The position numbers were made by a program, and so were the translations under genes. A DNA stretch of 64,000 nt from Rivularia sp. MS3 (GTDB lineage: Bacteria; Cyanobacteriota; Cyanobacteriia; Cyanobacteriales; Nostocaceae): contig JAHCMI010000025.1 of the NCBI GenBank assembly GCA_019192545.1, positions 35,283-99,282 on the forward strand, read 5' to 3'. Position 1 is the stretch's first letter. Each line of letters begins with the position of its first letter. Below are positions 34,680 to 43,714 of the stretch, one piece after another. The notes under the pieces were generated by a model that saw nothing but the letters and a program-made list of their open reading frames with translations, was not told the origin of the DNA and ran no database searches.

Positions 34680-36164
34680 ATGCTGAGTATTTTAATTTTG
34701 CTACCGCTTTTAGGTGCGGCTTTAATTGGGTTTTTTCCCGGCATAACATCAAAAGTTTCTCGAACAGTAGCTTTGAGCGTTACTGTAGTTTCTTTTTTAT
34801 GGACTTTAGTTTTAGCCAATCAATTTAATTTAAGTAATGTAAATCAACAATTTACTGAATTCATTCCTTGGGTAGATGCATTAGGTTTGAATTATCAGAT
34901 TGGTATTGATGGTTTATCTTTACCTTTGTTGATATTAAATGCATTGCTGACAGGGATAGCCGTTTATAGTAGCGACAGAAATATATCGCGATCGCGGCTG
35001 TATTATTCTTTGTTATTGCTGCTCAACGTGGGAGTAACGGGAGCATTTTTATCTCAGGATTTGCTGTTATTTTTCTTATTTTACGAATTAGAATTAATTC
35101 CCCTATATTTGCTGATTGCTATATGGGGTGGGGAACGTCGGGGTTATGCAGCAACTAAGTTTTTGATTTACACTGCTGTATCGGGAATTTTAGTTTTAGC
35201 AAGTTTCTTGGGTTTGGTTTGGTTGAGTGGTGCGTCTAGCTTTGCGATAGAAGGTTTACAAACAAATGCCATACCTTTAACCACACAGATTTTGTTATTG
35301 GCTGGAATTTTAATTGGTTTCGGTATCAAAATGCCTTTAGTACCTTTGCATACATGGCTGCCAGATGCTCACGTAGAAGCTTCGACACCGATTTCTGTAT
35401 TATTAGCCGGAGTGCTTCTGAAACTGGGTACTTACGGTATATTGCGCTTCGGAATGTATTTGCTACCAGAAGCTTGGACATATTTAGCGCCTTGGCTGGC
35501 AACTTGGGCAGTAATCAGCGTGCTTTACGGTGCATCTTGTGCGATCGCGCAAAAAGACATGAAGAAAATGGTGGCTTACAGTTCTGTCGCGCATATGGGA
35601 TACATACTTTTAGGTGCGGCAGCTGCGACACCTTTGAGTATATTAGGTACCGTCATGCAAATGATTAGCCACGGTTTAATTTCGGCGCTGCTATTTTTGC
35701 TGGTGGGAATTATTTATAAAAAAGCTGGCAGTCGTGATTTAGATGTTGTTCAAGGATTGTTAAATCCAGAAAGAGGTTTACCTTTAATTGGCAGCTTAAT
35801 GGTTTTGGGAGTAATGGCAAGTGCGGGAATACCGGGAATGGTAGGTTTTATTTCGGAATTTGTAGTATTCCGTGCCAGTTATGAAGTTTTCCCCATACAA
35901 ACTTTAGTTTCGATGATTGGAACCGGTTTAACTGCTGCTTACTTCTTGATTCTAATGAGTAAAGCCTTTTTTGGACGTTTATCCGAGCAAGTAATAAATT
36001 TACCCCGCGTTTATTGGGCAGATAGAATGCCAGCCATAGTTTTAGCAGTTTTAATCGTAATTTTTGGCATTCAACCCAACTGGTTAACACGTTTAACGGA
36101 GCCAACAACAAACGCCATGATGAGCGTACCGAATCAAGTTGTGAATGTGTCTTTAAATGATTAA
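34680..36164 (+). CDS. ndhD4: NDH-1 subunit NdhD of a CO2-uptake complex (NdhD4 type)
   Basis: The 494-residue protein is a membrane subunit of the NuoM/NdhD family, with about 14 spans. LLFFLFYELELIPLYLLIAIWG contains the conserved glutamates, and PLVPLHTWLPDAHVEASTPI and KKMVAYSSVAHMGY follow in normal order. It lies 141 bp after ndhF, the gap holding short tandem AGTTAGGA-type repeats. It forms the distal membrane arm to which CupB binds. The start ATG at 34680 has no strong ribosome site. Confidence 0.87.
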   Translation: MLSILILLPLLGAALIGFFPGITSKVSRTVALSVTVVSFLWTLVLANQFNLSNVNQQFTEFIPWVDALGLNYQIGIDGLSLPLLILNALLTGIAVYSSDRNISRSRLYYSLLLLLNVGVTGAFLSQDLLLFFLFYELELIPLYLLIAIWGGERRGYAATKFLIYTAVSGILVLASFLGLVWLSGASSFAIEGLQTNAIPLTTQILLLAGILIGFGIKMPLVPLHTWLPDAHVEASTPISVLLAGVLLKLGTYGILRFGMYLLPEAWTYLAPWLATWAVISVLYGASCAIAQKDMKKMVAYSSVAHMGYILLGAAAATPLSILGTVMQMISHGLISALLFLLVGIIYKKAGSRDLDVVQGLLNPERGLPLIGSLMVLGVMASAGIPGMVGFISEFVVFRASYEVFPIQTLVSMIGTGLTAAYFLILMSKAFFGRLSEQVINLPRVYWADRMPAIVLAVLIVIFGIQPNWLTRLTEPTTNAMMSVPNQVVNVSLND

Positions 36165-36347
36165 GAATGGGAATTGGGGATAGGGCATGGGGTATGGGTA
36201 ATAGTTAGAAGTAATTAAAGTCAAAGGTTAAAACTTAAAGGTTAAAGGTTGAAAATGTAATTAAGATTTTAAAATCTAAAACTTCAATGCCCAATGCCTA
36301 ATGCCCAATGCCCAATCCCCCAATAAACAACTACAGGATAAATTTTT

Positions 36348-37520
36348 ATGGTTACTACTACGAAAAATAAATCTACTAAACATCCTTTAGCAGAATATAT
36401 CGAACGTTTATTAAGTGGAGATGCGTTACTTCCGGATACCGCAGAAAATTTAATTGAAGTAGTTGGAGTTCTTCATAGTTACGGTGTAGTATTGGATGCT
36501 TATTCAAACAATCTTATATATTTTGCAAACAATCAATTTTTAGTATTCTTTCCGTTTTTCAAATATTTTAATGGCGAATTTAATTTACAAAAATTATTGC
36601 GTCACTGGGGGCACGATAGAATTAATTACGAATATGCCGAGTATTGCATGAAATCAATGCTGTGGCATGGTGGTGGTGGATTAGATGAATATGTAGATTC
36701 TCCAGAATTTAAAGAAAGAGCCAAAGCAGTTGTTAACGCAAAATTTAAAAATAATCCTTTAGTTTTAGGTATTAACCAACTGTTTCCAGAATTTTTAATC
36801 GAACAGTTGAGGGTTTGCTCCTACTACAGCGGTTTGGGACAATTTTGGCGCGTTATGTCCGATGCCTTTATGAGTTTATCGGACTTATACGATAAGGGTA
36901 AAATAAAATCAATTACAGATGTTGTAGAGCATATAAAAGGCGGTTTGGTGGCGAATGCGAGTAACCCAATTACCTACAGCGTCAAAATTCGGGACAAAGT
37001 TTACGATTTAATTCCCAAAGAAGCTGGTTTAACCTTCTTGATGGATACAGCAGTACCTTATGTAGAAGCAATCTTCTTCCGAGGAACGCCTTTTCACGGT
37101 ACGGTTTCCTACAACGCACAAGCTTATCAAATCCCCCCAGATCAAGCAAGGTTTCAGTACGGCGCATTGTATGCAGATCCATTACCAATCGGTGGTGCGG
37201 GAATTCCTCCGACATTATTAATGCATGATATGCGTCACTATTTACCCGAATATTTGCACGAAGTGTATCGTCAAACCCGTCGAGGAGAAGATGATTTATT
37301 AGTACAAATTTGTAAAAGTTTCCAGAAGTCAATGTACTGCGTTACCACCGCTGCAATTGTGGGATTAATGCCTCATTCTCCAGATACTACCGATGCTTCC
37401 GAGCAAAAAGCAAATCGAGATTATTTGAAAAACTGGATGGATAGATTTACTACTTCACGATTGCAAGCTGTGAATGAAAAACCCGTAGCTTGTGAGATTA
37501 CTGTACCCAAGTGGATGTAA
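36348..37520 (+). CDS. cupB: CO2 hydration protein (CupB/ChpX type)
   Basis: The 390-residue protein belongs to the ChpXY (CupA/CupB) family, which binds the NdhD/NdhF module and turns CO2 into bicarbonate, probably with a metal-bound water driven by electron flow. Family landmarks include LAEYIERLLSGDALLPDTAE near the N terminus, LRHWGHDRINYEYAEYCMKS, and MHDMRHYLPEYLHEVYRQTR. The length and lack of a downstream cupS favour CupB. ACAGGATAAA gives a good ribosome site. It ends the operon; repeats and a terminator follow. The protein lies on the cytoplasmic side of thylakoid membranes. Confidence 0.87.
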   Translation: MVTTTKNKSTKHPLAEYIERLLSGDALLPDTAENLIEVVGVLHSYGVVLDAYSNNLIYFANNQFLVFFPFFKYFNGEFNLQKLLRHWGHDRINYEYAEYCMKSMLWHGGGGLDEYVDSPEFKERAKAVVNAKFKNNPLVLGINQLFPEFLIEQLRVCSYYSGLGQFWRVMSDAFMSLSDLYDKGKIKSITDVVEHIKGGLVANASNPITYSVKIRDKVYDLIPKEAGLTFLMDTAVPYVEAIFFRGTPFHGTVSYNAQAYQIPPDQARFQYGALYADPLPIGGAGIPPTLLMHDMRHYLPEYLHEVYRQTRRGEDDLLVQICKSFQKSMYCVTTAAIVGLMPHSPDTTDASEQKANRDYLKNWMDRFTTSRLQAVNEKPVACEITVPKWM

Positions 37521-37560
37521 AACAGGTTAAAGGTTAAAGGTTAAAGGTTTAATTGTAGGG

Positions 37561-37792
37561 TGCTGTGAGGCATTGCAAAATTTGAAAGCATTAATAATGA
37601 GTGTATTATTTGCCTCACGCACCAACGAGTAACTGCTAAAGCCAAAAAGTTAAAGGTTTATTGTAGGGGAGGCAAAATGCGGTGTAGATACTCTTCCCGC
37701 TTTATTGCCTTGCCGTTGCTGTGACGCATTGAAAAATTTGAAAGCATTAAAAATGAATGTACTATTTGCGTCATGCACCAACGAATGACTGC
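37561..37792. repeat. Pair of 76-bp direct repeats with conserved stem
   Basis: Units at 37561-37636 and 37717-37792 match at about 67 of 76 positions. Each can fold with GTGAGGCA/TGCCTCAC in the first copy and GTGACGCA/TGCGTCAT in the second, so the G-C pair changed on both sides. The sequence between them (37663-37710, TGTAGGGGAGGCAAAATGCG) is related to 49451-49495. No gene lies in 37521-37856. Confidence 0.65.
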
Positions 37793-37811
37793 GAACAAAA
37801 AGCATTTACTA

Positions 37812-37839
37812 AACGGGTTTTTTGCCCGTTCTTTTTTTT
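37812..37839 (+). terminator. Rho-independent terminator
   Basis: AACGGG and CCCGTT form a 6-bp GC-rich stem around TTTTTTG and are followed by CTTTTTTTT. It lies 291 bp after cupB and 18 bp before the next ORF, so it probably ends the ndhF-ndhD-cupB transcript. Confidence 0.75.
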
Positions 37840-37856
37840 GATGGGTGTATAAATTA

Positions 37857-38816
37857 ATGAACGAACAAAATAATAATCAAAATACAAATTACGATAGCCC
37901 TTGGAAGGAAATTATTGAAGAATATTTTCCTCAATTTTTAGAATTTTTCTTTCATGATGCTTATGTTGAAATTGATTGGGAACGTCCATATGAATTTTTA
38001 GATCAAGAATTACAACAATTAGAACCAGATGCGGAAATTGGTAAGCGATTGGTTGATAAAGTTGCGAAAGTCTGGCTGTTGAATGGTGAAGAAGCTTGGG
38101 TATTGATTCACGTGGAAGTGCAGGGGCAATATGACAGCAATTTTCCCCTACGGATGTACATTTATAACTATCGTTTGTTTGATAGACATAAAAAGCGAGT
38201 AATCAGTTTAGCAGTTTTAGCAGACAATAATATAAATTGGCGACCTCACAGTTACGGTTATCAACTAGGTGGTTGTCGAGTCAGTTTAGAATTCCCTACG
38301 GTAAAATTGCTAGACTATGAATCGCGGTGGGAAAGCTTAGAAGAAACAGAAAATCCCTTCGGATTGGTTGTCATGGCGCATCTGAAAACCAAAGCAACCA
38401 GCCAAAATCCAGAAAGTCGTTTACAGTGGAAGTTAAGACTGGTTAGAAGTCTTTTTAGGAAAGGATATAGCCGAGAAGAAGTTATAGAATTATTCCGGTT
38501 TATCGACTGGATAATGTTTTTACCGAAAGAATTAGCAGATAATTTTAAAGTCGAACTCAGAAATGATGAGGAGGCAAATCGAATGCGCTATGTAACGAGT
38601 ATTGAAAGATTAGCGAAGGAAGAAGGAGTAATTGAAACTCTTCGAGAAAACGTAATTGATAATTTAACAACTCGATTTGAAGAAGTACCGACGCGAATTG
38701 TTGAAGCTGTTAATCAAATTGATGATGTTGCTGTTTTGAAAGGTTTGCTTAGAAGAACGATTCTTGTTAGTTCGATGACGGAGTTTGAGGAAGAATTAGA
38801 CGAAGTTCGCGATTAA
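37857..38816 (+). CDS. Rpn/PD-(D/E)XK nuclease-like (transposase-related) protein
   Basis: I take the ATG at 37857 rather than a GTG four codons earlier. The 319-residue product matches the large cyanobacterial family related to recombination-promoting nucleases (Rpn) and DUF4351-type proteins. The probable catalytic core is DKVAKVWLLNGEEAW followed by VLIHVEVQGQ, where Glu and Gln of EVQ form the E-X-Q motif of PD-(D/E)XK nucleases. The C-terminal 80 residues are helical, with RMRYVTSIERLAKEEG. A terminator precedes the gene by 17 bp. A degraded copy of its 3' part follows. These genes often occur as repeats in the genome; the exact role is unclear. Confidence 0.75.
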   Translation: MNEQNNNQNTNYDSPWKEIIEEYFPQFLEFFFHDAYVEIDWERPYEFLDQELQQLEPDAEIGKRLVDKVAKVWLLNGEEAWVLIHVEVQGQYDSNFPLRMYIYNYRLFDRHKKRVISLAVLADNNINWRPHSYGYQLGGCRVSLEFPTVKLLDYESRWESLEETENPFGLVVMAHLKTKATSQNPESRLQWKLRLVRSLFRKGYSREEVIELFRFIDWIMFLPKELADNFKVELRNDEEANRMRYVTSIERLAKEEGVIETLRENVIDNLTTRFEEVPTRIVEAVNQIDDVAVLKGLLRRTILVSSMTEFEEELDEVRD

Positions 38817-38847
38817 TGTCTCGCTAGAAAAATTGAGATAATCTTTT

Positions 38848-38880
38848 GGCTTAGTTATTGTCTGACTAAGCCATAATTTT
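38848..38880 (+). terminator. Terminator after the nuclease-like gene
   Basis: GGCTTAGT and ACTAAGCC form an 8-bp stem with a 9-nt loop (38848-38872), followed by ATAATTTT. It lies 31 bp after the stop codon. Confidence 0.6.
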
Positions 38881-38911
38881 AACAAAAGTATTACAAGTGT
38901 TTTCGCGGAAG

Positions 38912-39229
38912 ATTATTCCGGTTTATCGACTAGATAATGTTTTTACCGAAAGAATTAGCAAAGTATTTGAATACAAAGTCGAACTCAGAAATGAGGAGGC
39001 AAATCGAATGCGTTATGTAACAAGTATTGAAAGATTAGCAAAAGAAGAGGGGGTTATTCAAAATGCAAGAGAAAGCGTAATTGATAATTTAACAACTCGA
39101 TTTGAAGAAGTACCGACACGAGTTGTTGAAGCTGTAAATAAAATTGATGATGTTGCTGTTTTGAAAACTTTGCTTAGAAGAGCGATTCTTGTTAGTTCGA
39201 TGGCGGAATTTGAGGAAGAGTTAAGTTAG
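38912..39229 (+). pseudogene. Decayed partial duplicate of the nuclease-like gene
   Basis: This region is homologous to the 3' third of the preceding gene (38489-38816). ATTATTCCGGTTTATCGACT is identical in both, but the next base turns the Trp codon TGG into a TAG stop in the original frame, and small indels (around 38960-38995) shift and then restore it. A frame open from 38897 crosses the region in another register before rejoining at KVELRN. From the ATG at 39008 a 73-residue tail (MRYVTSIERLAKEEG) remains intact. It is a tandem duplication remnant. Confidence 0.75.
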
Positions 39230-39256
39230 TTTTTGCTAGTTAATGTTGAATAATAG

Positions 39257-39300
39257 CGCAACCTGATAAAAATAATTTTAGTTTGAGGTTGCGTTTATTT
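39257..39300. terminator. Bidirectional terminator hairpin
   Basis: CGCAACCT (39257-39264) and AGGTTGCG (39286-39293) form an 8-bp stem with a 21-nt loop, followed by TTTATTTTTTAA. Convergent genes flank it, so it may serve both strands. Confidence 0.6.
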
Positions 39301-39309
39301 TTTAATAAA

Positions 39310-40161
39310 TTATTCTTTCTCTTGTAAATATTCTTCAGATATGTCAAAATCAGACATCACAAAAAAATCAGTTACAACATTAACAATATTTCCTGTTACG
39401 TCATAACCAATGTAGGAAGCATAACTATTTGCACCGCTTGAATCAAAAGTAATAATATTCGCTTCTGTTTCTTGAGCAACCTGAATATTAGCCCATTCAA
39501 AACCGTCTCTAATTTTATTTTTCTCCATCTGCTTCCACATACTTTTTTCTAATCTTTCATCAAAATATTCTTGCTTTTCCAAAGATTCTGCCTCATAAAA
39601 TTCTAAAATTTCTATATTGTAAAATTCTAAAATCTTTTCTTCACGATAATTTAAATCATCGCGATCGTTTAAAATCCGCGATTGACGCAATTTATGAAGA
39701 TACACATGTTTAATAGCTGCATCAATATCCATAAAGGAGCTTGTGACAAACTCTTCGCCATAAGCAAATAAACTTTTATCAATGCATCTAGCAAGTTCCC
39801 ATTCCACCGCAGGCTGATTTCTTAAACGCAACATTACACAAGCTATTGTTTTAGTTGTAGTATTATTTTTCGGCTCATTTAATAAGCTAACTATAACTGG
39901 ATAACAACCTGGAGCAATGTTTACATTTAGTACCTTTCTTCTCAATTTCCAGTCTTTTAAGTTTTCCAAAGTGAACAAAGGGTTCCAATCCCAAGAAAAT
40001 AATTTTCCGGAAGTAACTACAAGCTCGCCAATTTCTTGAACTTCAAAATTGTTACGAATGTTGATACCGGGAATAGTTAATTGATGAAAATAAAGTTCTT
40101 CAAAAGCTTTACTGAAATCGGTATGTTTTAGTACTGGATCGGTATATTCCTCTTCTAACAT
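39310..40161 (-). CDS. DUF4241 family protein
   Basis: The 283-residue product shows the DUF4241 pattern: an NVNIAPGCYPVIVSL segment followed by IACVMLRLRNQPAVEWELA (residues about 75-125), and a C-terminal NSYASYIGYDVTGNIVNVVT with DFFVMSDFD. The family has no known function and is sometimes found among toxin-immunity or accessory genes. No signal peptide or membrane span is seen. It lies downstream of an orphan gene with an 88-bp gap. Sequence is very AT-rich like its neighbour, suggesting both came in together. Confidence 0.6.
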   Translation of the reverse strand: MLEEEYTDPVLKHTDFSKAFEELYFHQLTIPGINIRNNFEVQEIGELVVTSGKLFSWDWNPLFTLENLKDWKLRRKVLNVNIAPGCYPVIVSLLNEPKNNTTTKTIACVMLRLRNQPAVEWELARCIDKSLFAYGEEFVTSSFMDIDAAIKHVYLHKLRQSRILNDRDDLNYREEKILEFYNIEILEFYEAESLEKQEYFDERLEKSMWKQMEKNKIRDGFEWANIQVAQETEANIITFDSSGANSYASYIGYDVTGNIVNVVTDFFVMSDFDISEEYLQEKE

Positions 40162-40249
40162 TATTTTAAATAATTTTATTATTTTTTATTAAAATGTATT
40201 CATTTGTTTTATATATTCAATAATATAAGACTCGAAGTTAAATATTAAT

Positions 40250-41320
40250 TTAGAAGCACATCAATAATTCATAGTAATAGTTATGTAAATTGATATTAAT
40301 ATCGTAATCCTCTTCTCGTCGAAAGGTATCAATTTGTCGAATTATTTTACTATCTCTAGATATCAACAAAGAACAATTGTAATTGTCCGGTACAGTTGAG
40401 TCTCTTGAAAATCCATATAACCACTTACAAGCTTTAAGTAAATCTTGAAGATAACTTAAATCGGAATAACTAATTTCTATATCCTCTATTTTAAATAAAA
40501 TATAAATTAACGCTTGTAAATTAGAATTTGGAGATATCCAAAAAGCACTCAATCCTAATATGATTGATTTAGATATAACTATAAAAGTATTTTTGTCAGA
40601 AATCTGGTAAATATTCCAGTATTTTATCTTATTTATTAGTCGATATTTATCGCAATACCCAGACACATTTGCATCATCATTAAGATTATTACGAGTAATT
40701 AACCAGGGAGGATGATGATAACAATTACAAGCATCCCAAACTACACCAGTCGTTTTAATATTTTCTTTAAATATAATTGCAGTCGTAACTTCACTAAATT
40801 TGCTGGAAACGGAATATTGACTGATTAGTAAATTAGTTTTTTGACTATGTAAAAAAGGAATTTTTATAAAGTTATTAGAACAATCTATAAATTTATCTCG
40901 AAGCGCTTTCTCTTTTGAAATAAAAACAAAGCTGCGAAAGCGAATTGCATCATGCCACGGAAAAATAGACCATTTATATTTATCGGCACAACAAGATAAT
41001 AAATCATCTATTTTTTCTAATGAAATTTCTAAATCAGAGTTATTCTTGGTTATTAAAAAATCCGGTAAATCATTGTTAGAAGAGTTATACGTACTACCAT
41101 GAATATACCAAGTTTTGCTGTATCTACTATACCAAGGTTCATCAAAGTAATAGAATCTATTTTCTGGTAGAGATTCTAATAATTCTTTGATAGTAATGGG
41201 ATTATGACTTAGATTTTTATCAATAACAGCGCAATGATATTTTTTCCGATTATTTAACCAGGATTTTATTTTTTTTTGAAAGAAAGGATGGTAATCAATA
41301 AAAAATGCCAGGTGATACAT
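40250..41320 (-). CDS. Hypothetical protein, unrecognised family
   Basis: The 356-residue product has no signal peptide, no clear membrane span and no motif that I recognise. It is rich in Asn, Lys, Ile and aromatic residues, has a Cys/His-containing stretch WDACNCYHHPPWL near residues 195-207, and another Cys pair SCCADKYKW near residues 108-116. The coding sequence is notably more AT-rich than the flanking metabolic genes. It is followed on the same strand by the DUF4241 gene, perhaps as an operon. Horizontal acquisition is possible. I assign no function. Confidence 0.6.
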   Translation of the reverse strand: MYHLAFFIDYHPFFQKKIKSWLNNRKKYHCAVIDKNLSHNPITIKELLESLPENRFYYFDEPWYSRYSKTWYIHGSTYNSSNNDLPDFLITKNNSDLEISLEKIDDLLSCCADKYKWSIFPWHDAIRFRSFVFISKEKALRDKFIDCSNNFIKIPFLHSQKTNLLISQYSVSSKFSEVTTAIIFKENIKTTGVVWDACNCYHHPPWLITRNNLNDDANVSGYCDKYRLINKIKYWNIYQISDKNTFIVISKSIILGLSAFWISPNSNLQALIYILFKIEDIEISYSDLSYLQDLLKACKWLYGFSRDSTVPDNYNCSLLISRDSKIIRQIDTFRREEDYDININLHNYYYELLMCF

Positions 41321-41364
41321 TTTTCTGATTTTACTAAATACTATTTATTTCCCCTCTCCTTAAT

Positions 41365-41450
41365 AAGGAGAGGGGTGCCCGGAGGGCGGGGTGAGGTTAT
41401 CTAAAATTTTCTAACCAAGGAGAGGGGTGCCCGGAGGGCGGGGTAAGGTT
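41365..41450. repeat. 34-bp direct repeat, 52-bp period
   Basis: AAGGAGAGGGGTGCCCGGAG followed by GGCGGGGTGAGGTT occurs at 41365-41398 and again at 41417-41450 with one change (G to A). The GC-rich unit stands out in AT-rich surroundings and is a common cyanobacterial intergenic repeat. Confidence 0.75.
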
Positions 41451-41460
41451 TAATTAAAAC

Positions 41461-42381
41461 CTAAAATTTCCTAACCGCTTTCACCCCTGCCATATCCAAT
41501 ATCGGCACTATCAAGTCTTCGCGTTTCACTGCCATCATATGCACACCCTGACACAATTCCTGTGCAATTTGTACCTGTTCGGCGGCGATTTTCATTCCTT
41601 CTTCTAAAGGGTTTTTCGCTTTTTCTAATCTTTCAATAATATGCTCCGGAATTGTTACCCCAGGAACGCATTTATTGATAAATCTTGCATTTTTCGCCGA
41701 CTTCAAGAGAAATATTCCCGCTAGAATTGGTTTGTTACAACCTGCGGCTATTTGTGTCATAAATTTCTCCAAAAGTTCAAAATCTGTAACCATTTGACTT
41801 TGGAAAAATTGCGCTCCTGCTGCTAATTTTCTTTCAAACCGCTTCTGCAAACCGCTCCAGCTACGGCATTGTGGATCTACCGCAGCTCCCACAAATAAAT
41901 CCAAAGCTCCGTCGGGTAACCCTTTATCGTTAGAATCAAAACCGTTGTTAAGTTTTTTGATTAATTGCAGTAAACGTACTGATTCTAAATCAAATACGCT
42001 TTTTGCATCGGGGTGGTCTCCCGCTTTTACTGGATCGCCAGTCAAAGCTAAAATATTGCGGATGCCTAAAGCATGAGCGCCCATCAAGTCACTTTGTAAA
42101 CCGATACGGTTTCTGTCTCGACAAGCCATTTGACATATCGGCTCGATTCCCTGTTGCTGTAAAATTACAGATGCTGCAAAAGAAGACATCCGTAAAACTG
42201 CGCGGCTACCATCGGTAATATTGACGGCATGAACTCTCCCCTTAAGAGTCGCCGCCATGTCTATCATGTGTTGTGGATTGCCGCCTTTTGGTGGTGCGAC
42301 TTCAGCTGTAATTAGGAATTCCCCCGCTTGTGCTGAAGCACGGAATGTTGTTAATTGAGTCGGATTTAGCGTACCAAGCAT
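41461..42381 (-). CDS. metF: Methylenetetrahydrofolate reductase family protein
   Basis: The family is a TIM-barrel FAD enzyme that reduces methylene-THF to methyl-THF for methionine synthesis. Visible features are an early Glu in EFLITAEVAPPKGG, HAVNITDGSRAVLRMSSFA, and ALGIRNILALTGDPVKAGDH, which surrounds the flavin and folate site. I use the ATG at 42381; a GTG at 42420 would add 13 residues without evident family similarity. Length (306) is normal. The trpS gene starts upstream on the same strand with a 60-bp gap. Confidence 0.85.
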   Translation of the reverse strand: MLGTLNPTQLTTFRASAQAGEFLITAEVAPPKGGNPQHMIDMAATLKGRVHAVNITDGSRAVLRMSSFAASVILQQQGIEPICQMACRDRNRIGLQSDLMGAHALGIRNILALTGDPVKAGDHPDAKSVFDLESVRLLQLIKKLNNGFDSNDKGLPDGALDLFVGAAVDPQCRSWSGLQKRFERKLAAGAQFFQSQMVTDFELLEKFMTQIAAGCNKPILAGIFLLKSAKNARFINKCVPGVTIPEHIIERLEKAKNPLEEGMKIAAEQVQIAQELCQGVHMMAVKREDLIVPILDMAGVKAVRKF

Positions 42382-42441
42382 AATTTTGTTATATTTCGAT
42401 ACTTGGTACAGCTCTATCACATATAAACCCTATAGGAAAGC

Positions 42442-43464
42442 TTATAGAGGCATAGAGAAGCCTAATGCCGATTTTACTTTTTGCAAAGTTTGATTGGCGA
42501 TCGCCTCGGCTTTTTCTCTACCGTCGCGTAAAACCTGCTCTAGATATGCTTTATCGTCCATCACGGCTTGATATTTCTCTTGGATGGGTTGTAGAGCGTT
42601 GACGGCTGTTTCTGCCAACAAGGGCTTAAATTGACCCCAGCCCATATCTTGACATTCTGCTGCTACTTCTGATTTGGTTTTACCGGAAAGCAGCATATAC
42701 AGCGTTAGTAAGTTATTGCATTCGGGGCGATCGGGATTATCAAATTCTAAACCGCGCACGGGGTCAGTTTTACAGCGTTTAATTTTTTTGGTAATTTCAG
42801 CTGGGGTATCCGTCAAATTAATCCGACTTAATTCTGAAGGGTCAGACTTAGACATTTTACTGGTACCGTCTGTCAAACTCATTACCCTTGCCCCTTCTTT
42901 ACGAATTATCGGCTCTGGTAATTTTAATACCGGCTTTTCTGGCTTACCGAATTGATGATTAAATCTATTGACAATATCTCGCGTTAATTCAAGATGCTGT
43001 TTTTGATCTTCACCTACAGGAACTTTGTCGGCTTGATACAGCAAAATATCCGCAGCCATCAGTACGGGATAATCTAGCAAACCAACGTTAACGTTTTCAC
43101 CTTGCTTGATTGCTTTTTCCTTGTACTGAATCATATCTTCCAACCAGTTCATGGGAGTGATACAGTTAAGCAACCAAGTCAATTCGCTGTGTGCGGAAAC
43201 GTGAGACTGGACAAAGATAGTAGAATAATTTAAATCCAAGCCGCAGGCTAGATAAATTGCAGCCAAATGATAAGTGTTTGCCGCTAACTTTTTGGGATCT
43301 TGCGGTACGGTAATCGCGTGTAAATCTACGATACAAAAATAATTTTCATATTCGTCTTTATACTGGTTTTGAATCTCTATCCAGTTGCGAATTGCTCCTA
43401 AATAGTTACCTAAATGTAGATTACCAGTTGGTTGTACTCCAGAAAAAACTCGTTGTTTTGCCAT
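42442..43464 (-). CDS. trpS: Tryptophanyl-tRNA synthetase
   Basis: The 340-residue class I synthetase charges tRNA-Trp. The HIGH-type motif TGNLHLGN (residues 13-20) and the KMSKSD motif (near residue 200) are both intact, with GEDQKQHLELTRDIVNRFN between them. Length is standard for the bacterial enzyme. It may share a transcript with metF downstream. Confidence 0.96.
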   Translation of the reverse strand: MAKQRVFSGVQPTGNLHLGNYLGAIRNWIEIQNQYKDEYENYFCIVDLHAITVPQDPKKLAANTYHLAAIYLACGLDLNYSTIFVQSHVSAHSELTWLLNCITPMNWLEDMIQYKEKAIKQGENVNVGLLDYPVLMAADILLYQADKVPVGEDQKQHLELTRDIVNRFNHQFGKPEKPVLKLPEPIIRKEGARVMSLTDGTSKMSKSDPSELSRINLTDTPAEITKKIKRCKTDPVRGLEFDNPDRPECNNLLTLYMLLSGKTKSEVAAECQDMGWGQFKPLLAETAVNALQPIQEKYQAVMDDKAYLEQVLRDGREKAEAIANQTLQKVKSALGFSMPL

Positions 43465-43714
43465 ATTAAATCAGTGAACAGTGAACAGTTAACAGTTAAC
43501 AGTTATCAATTAATAATCAACAGTTTAGAAATTGATTCGGGGTTTTGATTGCCTATTGAATTTAGGTTTACACTGCTACTGTTAAGGTATTATTGCAGAA
43601 CGCCATAAACTAATAACTAGCAGCTTTCATTTTTCAAAATATACCTTAATTGAAACTAACTACTAACTGCTCACTGTTCACTGCTAACTGCTCACTGCTC
43701 ACTGATAAACGATT

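Noticed and set aside
38897..39229. 110-codon frame as an independent gene
   Set aside because: It is a frame-shifted reading of a decayed copy of the preceding gene; only the C-terminal part is in the original frame.
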